DNA of 64,000 bases from the NCBI RefSeq assembly GCF_000327385.1, contig NW_008709815.1, positions 492,267 through 556,266 on the forward strand, written 5' to 3'. Origin of the DNA: Lottia gigantea. Taxonomy: Eukaryota; Mollusca; Gastropoda; Lottiidae. The notes beneath the pieces are model-generated. The model did not search any database and was not told the origin of the DNA. It was given only the letters and a program-made list of their open reading frames with translations. The position numbers and the translations under genes are program-made. Shown in pieces: positions 59,570-64,000 of the stretch (its first letter is position 1; every line of letters begins with the position of its first letter).

Positions 59570-61040
59570 ATGAAGAATTGGTTATTGTTATTATTACTGG
59601 TGGTTGCAGGATGGACTTATCTTGCTTTGGCTGCAGATGAAGATACCGATAACGTTCCAGAGGAAGTTCAAGAATCTAATCCAGAACCAGAATCGGAACC
59701 TTCTACACCGAAATTGGTTGCTATGCATGCAAATACGAGTAAGTAAATATTAAAATAGAGACTATGGTAGTTTTCAGACCTCCGATTTTTCTACAAGAAA
59801 TGAAAACGTACCATGCCAGTGTTTACTTCAAGGTATTCAATCTTGAATGACTTTTTTAATTATAGGAGAAAAGACGTCGGATTTTAATACTGAATAGTAA
59901 TATGGATGGCTGACATTCCCCTCTGATAAACAAATATTTAGACGATTGAATCCCTATAATATTGACTATAAAAATTCCGAGAAACGTTAATCGAAGTGTA
60001 TATATGAATGTACGTATATAATATATACATTGGCGATGACCCAGGCAAATATTTGATTACATTCTGGTAAAATTTTAAGAACATGATTAAAATATTCCCC
60101 GAAATATGGTAGCACACGATAAATATAACGTTTGGTGCACTTGTTTAGGTTTGTTATAAATTGTTTTGTGCATTAGCTCTCTATAAGTTCACTTCTGTAC
60201 ATTGGGTGTATACTTGTACTTGAACATTTATCGGAAGAAGCATTTCAGTTCTGAAAGGGGTAGCTAAAGTTGAAATCTATTATTGATCTGGTTGGAAATA
60301 CCATTGTTTAGCCAACATCACCCCAAAGCTTACCTAAAAATGTAAAACGTTATAGCCATCCTCTCAATATACAAAGCAACAGAGATTGAACAAATATAGA
60401 AAAATTCGTAGCAACTCGTTTAGGTCTTTACAAAGGTATCGGTGCAAAACGGAATCTATGTTATGTCCAAAAAGTAACCTATACTTGATCACTTTCCAAG
60501 TTTCTTAGAACTATATATTCTGTTTTCAGACACTTATTACGAACATAAGTTAATAACAGACTACAAAAATATTCAAATATTTATACAATAGACAAATCAT
60601 GTCGTATTATTTTAATATTTATGTTCTTTCATGCAAGTAGTTCTCTTCCAATTATCGTGAATTAAGTCTGAAAGTAAAATATTTACAGGAACTATAATCA
60701 AGTCTTCGGTACGCTACCAGACTAATTTTGGTCCTAGAGGATTTGGTTTGTTTTTTTATTCTTTCATCAAGATCAATGTTTTATGTTTTTTTTTAAATTA
60801 ATAACCATAGAAAGCTCTTTAATGTCAAGAGATACAGAGCAGGATTACGTTGGATTCTACTATTCCATAATGTATATACTCTATAAGTTTCAATTTATTT
60901 CAGCTCAAGCACCTGTCCAAGCACCTCCTGAACCGGAAGCGGAAACCAAAGGGAACGATGATAATGGTGCTGCCACTTCTGGATTAGCTATGATTGCCAT
61001 GTTTACTTCTCTAGCGGCATCCCTACAATTATTTTTATAA
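59570..61040 (+). CDS. Small secreted, probably GPI-anchored acidic protein
   Basis: Exons 59570-59738 and 60904-61040 (TAA), phase 1 junction, 101 residues. It starts MKNWLLLLLLVVAGWTYLAL, a clear signal peptide with cleavage likely just before ADEDTD. The mature part is short, acidic and Pro/Glu-rich (NPEPESEPS, APPEPEAET). It ends in a hydrophobic tail SGLAMIAMFTSLAASLQLFL without basic residues after it, preceded by small residues (NGAATSG), the layout of a GPI-attachment signal. A type I membrane protein without a cytoplasmic tail is the alternative. No family recognised; such short mucin- or AGP-like proteins evolve fast. The 5' UTR exon was not found. Confidence 0.7.
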
Positions 61041-62559
61041 CACCGTTGTTTGCCATTTGTCTAACCAAACACATTGCATTCTAAATTGTATTTGAGACCA
61101 ACAATTATTCATTCACTTTTCGGTCATTAAATTGAAAGTAATACAAGGGAGGTAATCACATTGAGAATTTTGATCCATTGAGTTGGCTTTGCAATAGTAC
61201 ATCATTGTTAAATACCATGTATAATGTATTTCCATTGCTTTTTAGTGTGTAAGCTGGTCCTTGACTTGTATATAGCCTAGCCCTTAATATTATCTTGTGT
61301 GGAAAAAATGTTATAATCATAGCGGAAGCAAGGGTTGCATAGTTTGATAAATTTCATTTGTCAACCTCTATGGCAGCGGTTCGAAACAAAGTTCCGGGTG
61401 ACACTCCTCTGAATGAACATGATAGTGGCATATAGACAACAGAGAGCATCAGCAAGGTAGTGAAAATGGTTTTCATTGTTCAAGGCATCTTCACAATGTC
61501 AAGCTATTACGAACTTCGTCTTCTACTTTGAATGCAATAAACACCTTTCTTGTATCATGGAATGCAGCGATTTGATTTAATTTTACCTTCAAGGTATAAT
61601 GAAGCTTGCCATTATGAAGATGTGTTCAGTACTACTCTGTTTCAAGACTTAACGTACACAACTCAGAAATTAAACTCATTTGGTTGTGATGTATTTAACA
61701 CTATTTAATGTATCTAATATCATGTTCATTCATGACAAACGAAGGCCCATATTTCAATTTGCTCAACGCATGTCTCAAGGTTGTGTTCATTTGATCATAT
61801 ATTAGAATAATTTATCTATTTATTATGTAAAATAAGCGTTGTGAAGCTTTTTTTGTTAATGATCCATATAGCCGTGTCATAGAGTGATGAACTTTCAAAG
61901 TTCGGACGGACACAAGATGCTTCGCGGATCATTAATAATATTAAGTATATTATACTTCTTTTAGTGGCGCCAATACAACTGAGGTAGGAGGAGGCGAACT
62001 GGATTTAGTCACATTTAAAATTATAGTCTTCCAAATTTACATTTATAGATTCTTTCACAATTCTTTTTTCAACACTCGAGTTATTAAGCATCCAATAAAG
62101 GACTGCTATACAAATAATGTAAAGGCAAATATGCTCATTGCTTCATTGGGAGAAACAGAAAGAGGCACCAAGCGCTTGTATAAGGATCTAACATTACTGT
62201 GCAGCACCGTCAAAGAATGTCAATCCATAACCAGATGATGCAGCAAATGATGAACGTCTACGTTCTGAATACCTAATTCTGCAATCAAGGTTAAGAGTGG
62301 AGCAAAGAGTATTTTTAGAGACTTTTCTGTCTTTGATGACCTATGCTCCGTTTGAAAACGTCTTACGTTGTTTGTGAAAAAAAATTACATGTATCAATCC
62401 AATTTACTATAAATTTTGATATTAAGATGTTTTTGAAACCTCGGGCTAAACGCCACACTTTATTTGTATTTTGTGAATCACAGTTTTTGTAGCAATGTAG
62501 TAACTATAGTATTTTAATAAAATAATAGTCATAGACGGACGGATTGTATAATTTCCATA
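61041..62559. other. 3' flank of the secreted-protein gene
   Basis: No further coding exon supported. It contains an 80-bp inverted-repeat hairpin at 61856-61935. Confidence 0.4.
61856..61935. repeat. 80-bp symmetric inverted repeat
   Basis: Outer arms TTAATGATCC and GGATCATTAA are perfect over 10 bp. The exact centre is the palindrome GAACTTTCAAAGTTC (61889-61903). The segments between are only weakly complementary. Could be a tiny MITE remnant. Confidence 0.6.
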
Positions 62560-62880
62560 TTGCCAACTCCATTTGCCTTTCAATTTTATTTTAGCTAAGA
62601 GGTCGAGATAATATCCGGGTTCCCCTGTCATAGATGCATTTTGAAAAAGAATCTTGTCGTTCGGATGGGACAATAAAACGAAGTCTCCCTATGCTACAAA
62701 CAGACTCTGCACGTTAGAGATTCATCGGCAAAAGAGTAAACTAATGTCGCTATTATGGCATAAATATTTCTCATACACTGCATGGCGCTGCCTGTCTTCA
62801 TTAGCCCAATCACAAAGGTAGAACGTACAACTCCATTCATTTCATTTCTTTTTTCACTGGATAATAGCAGTAAATTTTCA
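62560..62880 (-). repeat. Dispersed repeat, copy 2 (inverted)
   Basis: Read on the minus strand: ATGGAGTTGTACGTTCTACC, CGATGAATCTCTAACGTGCA, TTGTCCCATCCGAACGAC, GACAGGGGAACCCGGATATT. Same order as copy 1 at 59220-59455. The two copies flank the secreted-protein gene in opposite orientation. Confidence 0.5.
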
Positions 62881-63079
62881 AGTCTTGATGTGTATGGCTG
62901 AAATTGAGCGAAATCAAAAGTAAACATTTAGTAAATATCTCACTGCTTCTAATAACTTTCATCTTTCAGAAACTTCGTAACTTCAAAATTCAGAAGAGTT
63001 CGGAAGCGAAATTTCAACAAAGTGGAGCATTGGATTTGTCTCCCTTCAAAGGTTTGACATCAATTACCGAGTAAATATA

Positions 63080-63600
63080 TTATTAATATTAGACAGGTTC
63101 GATGCTGATGATAATAATGAGGTTGATGCTTATGATTGGTACTGATGGTAAAGATGATAACCGCTGGTGATAAGGTTTGTTGCTTATCTAAATGCCGATG
63201 AGCAGACTGTTGATGGGGTTCCATCATGCTGCTAGTGATGATATTATAAGTGGTTTGATAAATCCCGACTCTAATGGCAGTGTTGGTGATATAGCCTGAC
63301 TGATGGTAAGATTAGTGATAAATCTTGCTGATAATGGTGCTGGTGTTAAGTTCTGATTGCGTTGCTGATGATAGGGCTTGATGTTGATCATATTGTCAGT
63401 GATAAGGCTTTTAAGTGAAGATAGTGCTAATGTTGGTGATAAATCATGATGCTGATGATGGTGTTAGTAATGAGGCTTGATGTTGGCGATATTGCTGGTG
63501 ATACGACCTGATGCTGATCGTGCTGGTGATAAACTGTGATGCTGATAACCGTACTGGTCATATGACGTGATGATGACGATAGAGGGAAACTGTTGATAAT
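63080..63600. repeat. Degenerate GATGAT/GGTGATAA tandem repeat
   Basis: Imperfect units built from TGATG, TGGTGATAA and GCTTGATGTTG recur for about 500 bases with no fixed period. Low-complexity, non-coding. Confidence 0.65.
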
Positions 63601-63698
63601 GAAATTTGACGTCGTTAAGGATTAGTCATGAGTCATGAACATTCTGATACTGTCCCACGCTGCTTCGTTTTTGATGCTCCTCAACCTATCTCACGCGA

Positions 63699-63907
63699 TC
63701 AGTAGAGAACAGTGAAATATGTAGAAAATAGTTCCTCTCCGGATGTAATAGTTCGCGTAGACACTAATATCACTACACGAGTTAACCTGTTCACATCCAT
63801 TGAGTCTAAATTGGCACCATAATATATATTTGGAATATATTTCCGCAAATGAAACGGAAAGTCCTGGGGTATATCAACTTCTTGGTAAGCCACATTGGCT
63901 TCATGTG
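63699..63907 (-). CDS. SETD9: SET-domain protein, last exon (SETD9-like), partial
   Basis: Acceptor CTTCTTTTGCAG ends at 63908. The exon reads HEANVAYQEVDIPQDFPFHL, then RKYIPNIYYG, VVILVSTRTITSGEELFSTY and ends FTVLY with TGA at 63701-63699. The RxIxxGEELFxxY motif is the C-terminal SET-domain core (form TRDIxxGEELxxxY), and ANVxYQExDVP together with LPN resembles SETD9 as I remember it. Upstream exons lie right of the window. The SET assignment is good; the SETD9 assignment is from memory and less sure. Confidence 0.6.
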
Positions 63908-64000
63908 CTGCAAAAGAAGAATATGTGGGTTGTTACCATCATAGTATCTTTACAGGATTTACGCAAAAAACAAAAACTAGTAAGCATTTAAGATAGAAAA

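Overview
The window looks like AT-rich, intron-rich nuclear DNA from an animal, most likely a lophotrochozoan and probably a mollusc. That is inference, from animal-type gene structures (short exons, GT-AG introns), animal orthologues (CC2D2A, HMGCR, a TCF24-like bHLH factor, stathmin, a SETD9-like SET protein) and many small inverted-repeat transposons. There are no bacterial operons, no rRNA and no convincing tRNA genes.

Layout. 1-2952 (+): the last seven coding exons of CC2D2A. 3960-25030: a large inverted segmental duplication carrying four apparently intact three-exon copies of one stathmin-family gene, two on + (5001-6103, 10594-11700) and two on - (16887-17990, 21586-22674). They stand on either side of a short unique spacer holding a TCF24-like bHLH gene (14558-15323, +). 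Each copy has a 43-bp minisatellite upstream and a long fold-back transposon cluster downstream. A broken Ty3/gypsy-like fossil lies only in the second unit. 27098-36276 (-): a whole HMG-CoA reductase gene, 19 recognised coding exons plus one possible extra 5' exon. 36300-59540 is gene-poor, with several MITEs (a hAT-type, a Harbinger-type and TA-flanked families), a mariner scrap, SINE-like relics and two doubtful orphan exons. 59570-61040 (+): a two-exon gene for a small secreted, probably GPI-anchored protein. 63699-63907 (-): the last exon of a SET-domain gene, probably SETD9, running off the right edge.

The most unusual pattern is that tandem repeats have arisen from 3' splice sites at three places: a 91-bp duplication at a CC2D2A exon, a 77-bp array at HMGCR coding exon 8, and a 29-bp minisatellite of about 25 units at HMGCR coding exon 18. 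In each case the unit carries the polypyrimidine tract, the AG and the first bases of the real exon, so strings of decoy acceptors sit just upstream of the true one. None of the unit lengths is a multiple of three, so use of a decoy would break the frame. The second notable structure is the near-palindromic stathmin cluster around TCF24, where copies on the same arm resemble each other more than copies on opposite arms.

The genes are not an obvious pathway cluster: CC2D2A is a ciliary transition-zone protein, stathmins bind tubulin, TCF24 is a transcription factor and HMGCR makes mevalonate. Positions come from reading by eye; splice sites were chosen to keep frame and match the known families.
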